The notes beneath the pieces were generated by a model that was given only the letters and a program-made list of their open reading frames with translations, had not been told where the DNA came from and made no database searches. The position numbers and the translations under genes are program-made. DNA of 64,000 nt from Geomonas sp. Red32 (lineage in GTDB: Bacteria; Desulfobacterota; Desulfuromonadia; Geobacterales; Geobacteraceae), in contig NZ_JAKLOY010000001.1 of the NCBI RefSeq assembly GCF_023652955.1, forward strand, positions 124,001-188,000, given 5' to 3'. Numbering within the stretch: position 1 is the stretch's first letter; the number at the start of each line of letters is the position of its first letter. Positions 18,391 to 27,877 of this stretch are shown piece by piece.

Positions 18391-18476
18391 TGTTGCCCTC
18401 CTTGATGTTGTGTAACCAACTGTGTAGTTTGGTAGCCGTAGTATGAGAAAGACTTAATAGATAACATCAAATCTGC

Positions 18477-18520
18477 AAAAACGCAAACAGCCGTTTGCTT
18501 TTTATAGCAAACGGCTGTTT
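18477..18520 (-). terminator. Intrinsic terminator of glyQS with nested palindromes
   Basis: AAACAGCCGTTTGC (18485-18498) and GCAAACGGCTGTTT (18507-18520) are perfect 14-bp inverted repeats. On the minus strand they are followed by GCGTTTTTGC. The 5'-side arm, read on the plus strand with two more bases, also folds on itself (GCAAAC/GTTTGC), so two alternative structures are possible. Confidence 0.8.
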
Positions 18521-18608
18521 ACGTGAGCGTCGTTTTTAAGCGAGGTGAGGCAGCCCGCTTTTGCGGTTAGGATCGTAATGTCCCGCTGCCTCCCACAACA
18601 CCGTTTCG

Positions 18609-20671
18609 TCACGGCGATAGCCTCGAGAAATCGGCCAGTCGTGCGAACAGGCGCGCGATGCCGGTGAGAAGTGCCAGGCGGTTCTCGCGGACCTTCTCGT
18701 CCTCGGCCATGACCATGACCTTGTCGAAGAAGGTGTCGACCGCCTCCTTCAAGGTGGCAATCTCGGTGAGCGCCGTGAGGTACTCGCCGGAGGCGATGGC
18801 CGCCTCGACCTTACCGGTCACCCCTTTCAGCGACTGGTAGAGTGCCGGCTCGGCGGGCTCCTGGAAGAGAGCCTCGGAAACCGGAGTCTCCACGCCCCCC
18901 TTCACGATGTTGCCGACCCGCTTGAAGGCCACCGCCAGCTGGGCGAAGTCCTCGCGGTTTCTGAACTCGGCCAGTGCCGCGATCTTGGCGGCCGCCTCGG
19001 CGAGGTCGTCGAAGGAGACCGAGATCACGCCGTCCACGGCGTCGGAGGGATAGCGGTCGGCCATCAGGTTCACGAAGCGGCCGCGGAAGAAGTCGACGAC
19101 GTCCTTCTGGACCTCTTCGCGGGGCCGGGTGCTCTTGGCGGCAAGGAGATCGAGCGAGGCGGAGATGAAGCCCTGGATCGGCTCGCGGTACCCCTTGGAG
19201 AGGATGATGTTGATGATGCCGATCGCGCAGCGGCGAAGGGCGTACGGGTCGGCGGAGCCAGTCGGGATGAGGCCGACGCTGAAGCAGCCGCAGATGGTGT
19301 CCATCTTGTCGGCCAGGGAGACGAAGGCGCCGACGTCGGAGGCAGGAAGCTCGCCACCGGCCTGGGTCGGGAGGTAGTGCTCGGCGATGGCGCTGGCCAC
19401 GGCCGGCTCCTCGCCGTCATGCAGGGCATATTCGCGCCCCATGATCCCCTGGACCTCGGGGAATTCGCCGACCATTCCGGTGACGAGGTCGGCCTTGCAC
19501 AGCGTCGCGGCACGGAGGACCTGGGCCTCGACGGCCGGGTTGTGCTTCCCGGCCAGCTGGCGGGCCAGCTCCCGGAAGCGCTCCATCTTCTCGTAGGAGG
19601 TGCCGAGCTTCGCCTGGTAGACCACCGACTTCAGCGCGTCGACGCGGCTCTCCAGGGTGTGCTTCCTATCCTCGTCGAAGAAGAAGCGGGCGTCGGAGAG
19701 GCGGGCGCGCAGTACGCGCTCGTTCCCTTTGACGACCACCTCGGGATCCTCGGTCAACGTGTTGTTGATGGTGATGAAGCCGGGGAGGAGTTTCCCCTCG
19801 CCGTCCACCAGCGAGAAGTAACGCTGGTGCTCGCGCATCGAGGTGATGAGCACCTCGCGGGGGACCACCAGGAAGTCCGGGGAGAAGGTGCCGCGCACCG
19901 CGCTCGGGTACTCGACCAGGAAGCTCACCTGCTCGAGGAGCGCCTCGTCGGGGAGCACCTTGGCCTGGGCCTTGGCGGCGACCGCCTCGATCTCGCGGCG
20001 GATGATCGCCTTTCTCTTCTCCGGATCCGGGATCACGAAGTGGCGCTCGCACTCCTCGAGGTAGTGGGCGAAGTCGCGTACCGGGAAGGTGGTGTTGGCC
20101 ATGAAGCGATGCCCGCGGGAAACCGAGCCGCTCTCGATGGGGCCGAAGGAAAAGGGAACCACCACGCCGTCGAAGAGCGCCACGATCCAGTGGATGGGGC
20201 GGGCGAAGCGGACGTCGAGGTCGGCCCAGCGCATGGATTTCTTGAAGGGGATGGAGGTGACCAGCCGCGGGAGGATCTCGGTCAAAAGCTCGGCGGTGGC
20301 GCGCCCGATCTCACTCTTCTTGGCGGCGATGTACTCGCCCTTCTCGGTGGCAACGATGGTGAGCTGGGAGACGTCGACTCCCTGGCCGCGGGCGAAGCCC
20401 TGGGCGGCCTTGGTCGGATTCCCGTCGGCGTCGAAGGCGACCTGCTTGGAGGGGCCCATCGCCACCAGTTCGGCGTCCGGCTGCTGCTCCGCGACCCCTT
20501 TGACTGCCAGCGCCAGGCGGCGCGGGGTACCGAGCGTCACGATCTCGCCGAACTCGATGCGGGCGCTCTCGAATTCGCGCCGGATGATCTGCTCCATGTC
20601 GGCCATCGCCTTCGGGATGAAGCCGGCCGGGATCTCCTCGCACCCTATCTCAAGGAAAAGGTCCTTAGCCA

Positions 20672-20672
<1 letters not shown>
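18609..20672 (-). CDS. glyS: Glycyl-tRNA synthetase beta subunit
   Basis: The beta chain of the bacterial alpha2beta2 glycyl-tRNA synthetase, which carries tRNA recognition. The 687-residue product starts MAKDLFLEIGCEEIPAGFIP, the canonical N-terminus, and includes RWADLDVRFARPIHWIVAL, REHQRYFSL and a C-terminal helical anticodon-binding-like domain. The frame is open upstream through glyQ, but the real start is the ATG at 20672, which shares one base with the glyQ stop (TAATG). GGAGG within the end of glyQ serves it. Translational coupling would keep the two subunits balanced. Confidence 0.96.
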
Positions 20673-21550
<878 letters not shown>

Positions 21551-21631
21551 GCTCTCCTCCGGTAACTTGCTGTTTTATCTGGCGCTCACACCGGCTAAAA
21601 GGTATGCAGTACACACTAAATCAGGCTCGCC

Positions 21632-21661
21632 AGAATACAATCCCGCACCGGCCTGTGTCAA
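21632..21661 (-). promoter_or_regulatory. Promoter of glyQS
   Basis: On the minus strand a perfect TTGACA (21661-21656), an 18-bp spacer and TATTCT (21637-21632). It lies about 80 bp upstream of the glyQ start. Confidence 0.6.
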
Positions 21662-21704
21662 GGATTATCCGGCGCCGGACGCGGGCATTAGCCGGATTCT
21701 CCTG

Positions 21705-21734
21705 TTTACCACTCCGCTAAATCTGCGTTAGAAT
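21705..21734 (+). promoter_or_regulatory. Candidate promoter of the mercuric-reductase-like gene
   Basis: TTTACC (21705-21710), an 18-bp spacer, then TAGAAT (21729-21734). The leader would be very short. No 19-bp-spaced MerR-type operator is seen. Confidence 0.4.
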
Positions 21735-21753
21735 TTAAGCGGGGGTGAGATTA

Positions 21754-23157
21754 ATGAATAAGGGAGCCGAGATCGTCATCCTTGGTTCGGGCTCTACCGC
21801 CTTCGCCGCCGCCTTACGGGCGCAGGCCAAGGGAGCGCATCCGGTGATGATCGAGAAGAGTGTCCTGGGCGGCACCTGCATCAACTGGGGGTGCATCCCG
21901 AGCAAGACCCTGATCCATACCGCCCTCTACCGGCACCAGGCGCGGCTGGGAGAGCGCCTGGGCTTAGGGACCCGCGCCGGGGAACTCGACTTCGGGCTCC
22001 TGGACCGGCACAAGGACGAGGTGGTCGACGAGCTGCGGCAGACCAAGTACCTCGACGTCCTCGAAAGAGTCCCCGATCTCACCCTCATCAAGGGAAACGC
22101 CGTCTTCCTCGACCACCGCACCGTGCAGGCGGGCGAGCGCACCATCGAAAGCGACCGCATCCTGATCGCCACCGGCGGCTTCCCCCGGGTCCCGGCCATT
22201 CCGGGGCTCGACACGGTCCCCTTCCTCACCAGTAAGAGTGCGCTCTTGATGAAGCACCTCCCCGACTCCCTCACCATCATCGGGGGCGGGGTGATCGCGC
22301 TGGAGCTCGGCCAGATGTTCATGCGGCTGGGGGTGCGGGTGACCGTCCTCGAGCACGGCCAGAGGCTCTTACCGGGGGTGGAGGCCGAACCCGCGCTGGC
22401 GCTCCAGGAGGCGCTGATCGCCGAGGGGATGGAGGTGGTGCCGGGCGCCACGGTCTGCTCGGTGGGACCGCACGAAGGGATGATCCGGGTGGAGGCGCTG
22501 GTGGGGGGAGAACCGCGGCGCTTCCATTCCAGCCACCTGCTGCTCGCGGTGGGAACCGCGCCGGCCTCCAAGGGGATCGGCCTGGAGGCTGCCGGGGTGG
22601 AAACGGACGAGCGGGGCTTCATCAAGGTGGACCGCGAGCTGAGAACTACCGCCCCCGGCATCTGGGCGGCCGGGGACGTCACCGGGGGGGCGCAGATCGC
22701 CACCAAGGGGGCGCGCGAGGGGATCGCGGCGGTCGACAACATGCTGGACGAATGCCGCTGCGCCGTCGACTACCTCAGCATCCCGATGGCCATCTTCACC
22801 GATCCGGAAGTGGGGACGGTGGGATACGGCGAGGAGGCGGCCCGCCGGGCCGGTTTCCAGGTCATGACCCACACCATTCCCGCCTCCAGCATCCCGAAGG
22901 CCCATGTGACCGGGGAGCTCAAGGGGGCGATCAAGATGGTGGCCGACGAGGCGACCGGCAGGATCCTCGGCATCCACCTGGCCCTGCACCGCGGCGCCGA
23001 CCTGATCAACGAGGCGGCGGTCGCAATCCGGATGGGAATGACGGTGGGACAGCTGGCCGAAACCCTCCACGTCTACCCCTCCATCGGAGAGGGGCTCCGC
23101 CTCTGCGCGCAGGCGTTCAGGCGGGATATCGAACGGCTCTCCTGCTGTGCCGAGTAA
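21754..23157 (+). CDS. merA: Mercuric reductase-like FAD disulfide oxidoreductase
   Basis: A 467-residue pyridine nucleotide-disulfide oxidoreductase. It has an FAD-binding GSGSTA motif near residue 11 and the redox-active pair Cys42/Cys47 (GGTCINWGC). The NAD(P) site (IGGGVIALELGQ), ATGGFPRVPAIPG and AAGDVTGG follow. The protein ends SCCAE: the vicinal Cys464-Cys465 pair near the C-terminus is a hallmark of MerA, where it hands Hg(II) to the active site, and is absent from dihydrolipoamide dehydrogenases. The N-terminal metal-binding domain is lacking. I start it at ATG 21754, with GGGGGTGAG upstream. No merR, merT or merP is nearby, so mercury resistance is plausible but unproven. Confidence 0.75.
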   Translation: MNKGAEIVILGSGSTAFAAALRAQAKGAHPVMIEKSVLGGTCINWGCIPSKTLIHTALYRHQARLGERLGLGTRAGELDFGLLDRHKDEVVDELRQTKYLDVLERVPDLTLIKGNAVFLDHRTVQAGERTIESDRILIATGGFPRVPAIPGLDTVPFLTSKSALLMKHLPDSLTIIGGGVIALELGQMFMRLGVRVTVLEHGQRLLPGVEAEPALALQEALIAEGMEVVPGATVCSVGPHEGMIRVEALVGGEPRRFHSSHLLLAVGTAPASKGIGLEAAGVETDERGFIKVDRELRTTAPGIWAAGDVTGGAQIATKGAREGIAAVDNMLDECRCAVDYLSIPMAIFTDPEVGTVGYGEEAARRAGFQVMTHTIPASSIPKAHVTGELKGAIKMVADEATGRILGIHLALHRGADLINEAAVAIRMGMTVGQLAETLHVYPSIGEGLRLCAQAFRRDIERLSCCAE

Positions 23158-23163
23158 TCATCA

Positions 23164-23272
23164 TCCCCTCCCCCCTTGAGGGAGGACCAAGGTGGGGGGG
23201 AGGCCGGTTTCGGCACTGCGTGGAAACTCCCCCCACCCCCTCGCCCCCTCCCTCAAGGGGAGGGGGAATTTC
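23164..23272. repeat. GC-rich long imperfect palindrome
   Basis: Two arms of about 35-40 bp (near 23164-23201 and 23230-23270), rich in CCCCTCCC and GGGAGGGG, are imperfect reverse complements around a 28-bp centre. Each arm itself folds around CTTGAG/CTCAAG. It fills the gap after merA. It belongs to the dispersed GC-palindrome family seen elsewhere in the window. Confidence 0.7.
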
Positions 23273-23292
23273 TGTTATCGAAAGGAACACCG

Positions 23293-24144
23293 ATGCCTGA
23301 AGAGATTACGAGCGGATCCTTCGCTGGCGATGAGCGCCCCACGGCTCCCGCGGAGAAGCAGGGGAGACTCGACGCCCCCAAGGCGGCCCGCCTCTACCAG
23401 GCCCTCACCGCCGGGCACGACGAACTCTTCGCTCTCCTCGACGACACCGATCCGGAGGTCACCGCCAACATCCTCAAAAACCCGGGTCTCTCCGAGGACC
23501 ACCTGCTGGCCCTCTTGAAGAGGAGAGACCTGCCGGAATCCCTGGTGAAGGCGCTCGCCCGGCATCCGCTGGTCACCGGGAGCCGCCGCCTCACCATCGC
23601 GGTCGCCGCCAATCCCAGCACCCCGGCCCACGTGCTCTCCTCCATCCTTCCCCAGCTTTTCCTCTTCGAACTGGTGGCCCTGCTCCATATCCCCGGCGCC
23701 CCCGCCGACATGAAGTACGCCGTGGAGCGGGTCGTGCTGGCCAAGATCCCGGAAACGGAGCTGGGGAACAAGATCACCCTGGCCCGCCGGGGAACCGCCG
23801 CCATCCTCGACGCCCTCATCAAGGGGGGAGACCCGCGCCTGGTGGAAGCGGTGCTCGACAACCCGAAGCTTAAGGAGGCCACCCTCTACACGTTCCTCGG
23901 CTCCGGCGCCGCCACCGCCGAAACCATCTCCGCCATCGCCCGCCACCCCCGCTGGAAGAGCCGGCCAAACCTGCGCTCCGCCCTGCTCAAGAATCGCAAG
24001 ACGCCGCTCGTCTGGTTCCACATGCTCCTTTCCGGCCTTCCGGCCCCGGAGCTCCAGGCACTCTCCCTCGCCAGGCACCTCACTCCGCAGCAGCAGGCGG
24101 CGATCCGGGAGGAGTGCAACAAGCGGGGCGTGCGAAAACTCTAA
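23293..24144 (+). CDS. Alpha-helical repeat protein (HEAT/LRV-like), 283 aa
   Basis: The start is ATG 23293 with AAGGA upstream; the frame is open earlier but runs through the palindromic repeat. The sequence is built of repeated helical units with Asn-Pro turns (ILKNPGLSEDHLLALL, VAANPSTPAHVL, VLDNPKLKEATLYTFL, ARHPRWKS), resembling leucine-rich-variant or HEAT-type repeats that make protein-binding scaffolds. No signal peptide or catalytic motif is seen. It lies about 100 bp upstream of the HD-GYP response regulator on the same strand, so the two may be functionally linked. Confidence 0.78.
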   Translation: MPEEITSGSFAGDERPTAPAEKQGRLDAPKAARLYQALTAGHDELFALLDDTDPEVTANILKNPGLSEDHLLALLKRRDLPESLVKALARHPLVTGSRRLTIAVAANPSTPAHVLSSILPQLFLFELVALLHIPGAPADMKYAVERVVLAKIPETELGNKITLARRGTAAILDALIKGGDPRLVEAVLDNPKLKEATLYTFLGSGAATAETISAIARHPRWKSRPNLRSALLKNRKTPLVWFHMLLSGLPAPELQALSLARHLTPQQQAAIREECNKRGVRKL

Positions 24145-24240
24145 TTGACAACACCTTCATGAGAGCTTAATATCAATCCCCGATTGCCGTCCCTATTGGA
24201 TAAGGAGCGGTATCGAACGGCTGGCTTCATGAGGTGGGTG

Positions 24241-25287
24241 ATGGCTGAGATCCTCTTCGTCGACGACGACAACCTTATTCTTCGTTTCTCCAGAGACCTT
24301 TTCCTCTCCAAAGGGGTGAGCATACTCACCGCCGCCAACGCCGAGGAGGCGCTGGAATTCTTCAGCGACCACGAGATTGCCGTCGTCGTCTCCGACAACC
24401 AGATGCCGGGGATGACCGGCCTGGAGTTCCTCTCCCACGTCAAATCGATCTCCCCCGACACCGTCAAGGTGCTCATCTCCGCCTTCGTCGACCTTCCCAC
24501 CGCACTGGCCGCCATCAACAGCTCGGAAGTCTTCCGCTATCTGATTAAACCGTGGAAAAACGAGGAGATCCTGGAGGTGGTCAAGGAGGGGCTGAGGCGC
24601 TACCGGATGGTGCATACCATGCGGCGCGAGGACGAGGCGGTGCTCCGCTCGCTGGCCCAGACCATCGAACTGAAGGATCCGCGGACCAAGGGTCACTGCG
24701 ACCGGGTGGCGGTGTATGCGCTGATGATTGCGGAGGCGATGCGGATACCGAAGGAAGTCCAGCGCCAGATCAAGTACGGGAGCTGGTTGCACGACTGCGG
24801 AAAGATCGGGGTATCGGAGTCGATCCTCAACGGGACCGAGGGGCTGACCGAGCTGGAGTTCGAAACGATGAAGATGCACACCCACTGGGGGGCGGACGTG
24901 GCCGAGAAGGCGGGGCTTTCCGACGTGGCACGCAACATCATCCAGTACCACCACGAGCGGTTCGACGGCTCCGGTTACCCGGCCGGGCTCGCCGGAGAGG
25001 ATATCCCGGTCGAAACCCGCATCGTGTCGGTGGCCGACGTCTACGATGCCCTCATCATGGACCGCCCCTACCGCAAGAGCTTTCCGACCCGCCAGGCGCG
25101 CGAGATGGTGAGATCGCTCTCCGGGACCGCGCTCGATCCCAACATCGTCTCCATCTTCCTCGACATCATTCCGGAAGGCCCCATCCCCACCACCGAGGAT
25201 CTCCTTCCCCGGCACGACCTCTTCGCCGCCGAGAAGGAAGCGACCATCTCCGCGGAGACGCCGCTTTTGCGCCGCTTCAGCGTCTGA
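24241..25287 (+). CDS. Response regulator with HD-GYP phosphodiesterase domain
   Basis: A 348-residue two-domain protein. The receiver domain (residues 1-120) has the acidic pocket Asp8-Asp10, phosphoacceptor Asp52 (SDNQMPG) and a YLIKPW lysine. The output is an HD-GYP domain with His184-Asp185 (LHDCGK), MHTHWGA, YHHERFDGSGYP (GYP at 245-247) and VADVYDAL. HD-GYP domains hydrolyse cyclic di-GMP or related dinucleotides. The start is ATG 24241 with GAGGTG just upstream; several upstream in-frame codons lack a site. No kinase is adjacent. Its last 11 bp overlap the 3' end of the convergent NlpC/P60 gene. Confidence 0.93.
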   Translation: MAEILFVDDDNLILRFSRDLFLSKGVSILTAANAEEALEFFSDHEIAVVVSDNQMPGMTGLEFLSHVKSISPDTVKVLISAFVDLPTALAAINSSEVFRYLIKPWKNEEILEVVKEGLRRYRMVHTMRREDEAVLRSLAQTIELKDPRTKGHCDRVAVYALMIAEAMRIPKEVQRQIKYGSWLHDCGKIGVSESILNGTEGLTELEFETMKMHTHWGADVAEKAGLSDVARNIIQYHHERFDGSGYPAGLAGEDIPVETRIVSVADVYDALIMDRPYRKSFPTRQAREMVRSLSGTALDPNIVSIFLDIIPEGPIPTTEDLLPRHDLFAAEKEATISAETPLLRRFSV

Positions 25288-26161
25288 ACCACCTTCTGAT
25301 CACGAAGCTTTTCCCTTTGCCGCTCCCCTCCAGGGTGTCGGCCGGCTTTCTCACCTTCACAAGCCGCCGGATGGTCTCCCTGCGGCCGGAGATATGCACG
25401 CCCCCTACCCCACGGCACCCCATGGTGCTCTGAATCACCGAATCGCCGTCCAGCACCACCATCACGTGTCCCTTCCAGACAATCAGGTCGAGCGGCTCCA
25501 GCCGGTCCGCGATCTCGTCCACGGTCAGCCCCGCCACCGGGACCCCCTTGCCGAACGAGGTCAGCGCCGAGGTGTTCCTCGGGGTGAAGCCGCCGGTAGC
25601 CTGGTAGAGAAGACCGGAGCAGTCCACCCCGGCCAGCGGATCGCCCTTGGGGTAGAGCTCCTTGAGAAGCGGGATGCCATCCCTGACGTTCCCTCCCCAG
25701 ACGTACGGCTTGCCGAGGGCGGCCATCAGCCGTTTCTGCACCTCGGCCAGCGGCGGGAGCGCGCGGGGGCGCTCCACCGGGGTCCCTTCCGGCTCGGCTA
25801 CGAAGCGGGCATCGACGAAGTAGCCGGATTTGGCCGGATACGGATAGTCGTTGGTGGTGACACGGTAGACTACCACGCCCCCCACCCGCTGTACCCCCTC
25901 GACCCGGAAGAGGGTTCCCGGGAGCGCCACGAACTCGATGGGGCGCACCCCCTGGCAGGGGTCGAGCTTGTTTGAGCCCCCGAAGACCTTGGGGAAATCC
26001 GGGGTCTTCAGCACCGGTGCCGGCGAAATGGCCACCACGTAGCGGGGAGGCTCGCCGGCGAAGAGGGTGGCGGCAAAAAGGAGTAGCAGCGAAAAGAGAA
26101 GGAGGGCGAGGGGACGGAACAGGCGACGGCGTTGTGTGTTTGGCAGGTGGAACACGGTCAT
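25277..26161 (-). CDS. NlpC/P60-type peptidoglycan endopeptidase, secreted
   Basis: The 294-residue product has an N-terminal signal or anchor helix (about 14-35), SH3-like segments (40-125), and a C-terminal NlpC/P60 domain with catalytic Cys181 (GVDCSGLLYQ) and His232 (GHVMVVLDG). Such enzymes cleave peptide cross-links or stems in the periplasmic wall. Its ATG overlaps the stop of the deacetylase-like gene (ATGA), so the two are coupled. It is the last gene of the def-fmt-DUF116-deacetylase-NlpC/P60 run and overlaps the convergent response regulator at its end. Confidence 0.88.
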   Translation of the reverse strand: MTVFHLPNTQRRRLFRPLALLLFSLLLLFAATLFAGEPPRYVVAISPAPVLKTPDFPKVFGGSNKLDPCQGVRPIEFVALPGTLFRVEGVQRVGGVVVYRVTTNDYPYPAKSGYFVDARFVAEPEGTPVERPRALPPLAEVQKRLMAALGKPYVWGGNVRDGIPLLKELYPKGDPLAGVDCSGLLYQATGGFTPRNTSALTSFGKGVPVAGLTVDEIADRLEPLDLIVWKGHVMVVLDGDSVIQSTMGCRGVGGVHISGRRETIRRLVKVRKPADTLEGSGKGKSFVIRRWFRR

Positions 26162-27099
26162 TTCTTCTCGGTGAAGGCCTCGGGGAGCGGTAGCAGCTTG
26201 AGGTGGCCGCTCTTCAGAATCGGCAGCAGCAGTTTGACCCCCTTGGGCTCGTTGCCGTTGCCATGGACCAGGATGAAGCTTCCCCGGGTCGGCGACTCAC
26301 CCTTGGCGAGCCACGCATCGCTTCCCACCGGGACCAGGGAAAGCTCCCGCAGGGTCTTCATGGTGGCGGCATCGGACACCAGCCCGGGATAGCGGAAAAA
26401 CGGCGACGGCACCAGCCCGGCCGCCAGGAGCCGCTGCTCCAGATCGATCACCTCGTGGAGGAAATCGGTCCCCGGCGTGAGCACGAAGTTCTCGGCCAGG
26501 GGAGCCTTGGGCTCGTAGGTGTGGTGGTACGAGTGGTTGACCCAGGTGACGGCCAAGCGGCGGGCGGTTATTTCACGCTTGAGATAGGCGATCTCGTCGG
26601 GATGCTTCTCCAGCCAAAGCCCGCTGATCATCAGCGCCACGGGGGCCGGCCTCCCCTTGGAGAGGGCCTCGGCAGCGTCGAAGATATCCTTTTCGAACGG
26701 GCGGTGCGAAGGGCAGAGGTCGACGGTGAGATAGGCACCGTCGCTCGGACGGTCGGCGCGGCGGGCTCCGTCGTTTTGGAGGCGATGGGGACCGGAGGTA
26801 TAGCGCTCCAGGGCCCGGAGATAGGGGGTGGAGCCGAGGGCACCCTCGAGCGATGCGGTGGAGGCGCGCAGCGAGGAGGCGGGGAGATCGTAACTCGCGA
26901 GGGTGGCCGGATCGACCACCAGGAGATGGGGAACGCCGCTGGAGGTGAAGCTCCTGATGGCCAGGTAGCTCTTGCCGGCGGCGTCGGCGACCGGGCGTTT
27001 GATGACCCGGTAGTCGCCGATCTCGGCGCCCGCCGCCAGCAGCGGGACGAGCAGCAGCAGGCAAATCAGGCAGGGGACCAGGCCCCGCAAAGGTTTCAT
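26158..27099 (-). CDS. Polysaccharide deacetylase-like exported protein
   Basis: A 313-residue protein with a signal peptide (hydrophobic core about 8-22, cleavage near AAG|AEI). The body has a NodB-like pattern: an Asp-containing first motif (TVDLCPSHRPF), the metal-ligand motif VNHSYHHTYE, a RYPG motif and a final LVHGNGNEP stretch. It probably removes acyl groups from a cell-envelope polysaccharide. The first motif is divergent (VDLCPSH rather than FDDG), so catalysis is not certain. It lies 2 bp after the DUF116 gene and overlaps the NlpC/P60 gene by 4 bp, an arrangement suggesting linked wall functions. Confidence 0.82.
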   Translation of the reverse strand: MKPLRGLVPCLICLLLLVPLLAAGAEIGDYRVIKRPVADAAGKSYLAIRSFTSSGVPHLLVVDPATLASYDLPASSLRASTASLEGALGSTPYLRALERYTSGPHRLQNDGARRADRPSDGAYLTVDLCPSHRPFEKDIFDAAEALSKGRPAPVALMISGLWLEKHPDEIAYLKREITARRLAVTWVNHSYHHTYEPKAPLAENFVLTPGTDFLHEVIDLEQRLLAAGLVPSPFFRYPGLVSDAATMKTLRELSLVPVGSDAWLAKGESPTRGSFILVHGNGNEPKGVKLLLPILKSGHLKLLPLPEAFTEKK

Positions 27100-27101
27100 C
27101 T

Positions 27102-27872
27102 TCAGGCCAGCACGGAGAGGAGGGCTTCCTCGATCTTGGTGACGTCGACCAGGGTGTTATAGCAGGGGCCGTAGGGGCGGTCGTTGAGGACGCCGATGAC
27201 CGGCAGGGGGTAGCAGTCCTTGATCCCGGAGGTGAGGTCGCGCTCGCACGCCACCGCAAGCACCAGCTTGGGGCGCTTCTCGATGATCACCTTGCGGGCC
27301 AGGGTTCCCCCGGTGGCCACCGAGATATCGATGTGGTACTTCCTCCCGATCTCGGCGAGCCCCATGATGGTGCAGCGGCCGCACCCCACGCACTTGTTGA
27401 TGTCGCCGGTCACCTTGATCTCGCAGTCGGAGAGCTGGAGGCAGTGCGGCAAGAGGATCAGGATGCGGTCCGGCTTGATCTTCAGGCGCTGGGAGATGAC
27501 CAGGCTGTTGTTCATCGCCACAAAGGACTGGCGGATGGTGTCCTTGGAGATCCCGCACAGCCGCCCGATCTGCTCGATGAGGGGAAGGAGAAACTTGATG
27601 ACGACCCCCCTCATGAACTTGGTGAACAGGATGTCCTTGCCGAGGGCGGTGGTCAGCACCAAAAGCAGCGTCCCGAACAGGGCGATGCCGGAGAGGATGC
27701 CGAAGATCATGCCGGCCCAGCGGGGGAGATCGGGATGGATGTTGGCGAGCCCCTTGGTCGGGATGTACCAGCCGAGGTAGATGAGCCCTACCACCAGGAT
27801 GCAGGTGACCCCCATCAGGGCCACGAAGAGGCGCTTCTGGGGAGGTTTTTGATTATCGGTGTTACGAGACAA
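27102..27872 (-). CDS. DUF116 membrane-anchored cysteine protein
   Basis: A 256-residue DUF116 protein. Two N-terminal membrane helices (about 15-37 and 52-75) are followed by a cytoplasmic domain with conserved cysteines: LPHCLQLSDC, KCVGCGRC and a distal CYPLP/GPCYN region. The CxxCGxC arrangement suggests a metal or iron-sulfur site. The function of DUF116 is unknown, but it commonly neighbours fmt in this group, as here (5 bp after the fmt stop). The start is TTG at 27872 with AAGGGG upstream. Confidence 0.85.
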   Translation of the reverse strand: MSRNTDNQKPPQKRLFVALMGVTCILVVGLIYLGWYIPTKGLANIHPDLPRWAGMIFGILSGIALFGTLLLVLTTALGKDILFTKFMRGVVIKFLLPLIEQIGRLCGISKDTIRQSFVAMNNSLVISQRLKIKPDRILILLPHCLQLSDCEIKVTGDINKCVGCGRCTIMGLAEIGRKYHIDISVATGGTLARKVIIEKRPKLVLAVACERDLTSGIKDCYPLPVIGVLNDRPYGPCYNTLVDVTKIEEALLSVLA

Positions 27873-27877
27873 GCGTG

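Noticed and set aside
15745-18405. Long open frame antisense to ppdK
   Set aside because: It is an exact shadow of a conserved full-length enzyme gene, with low-complexity Gly/Val/Asp/His composition and no start signal.
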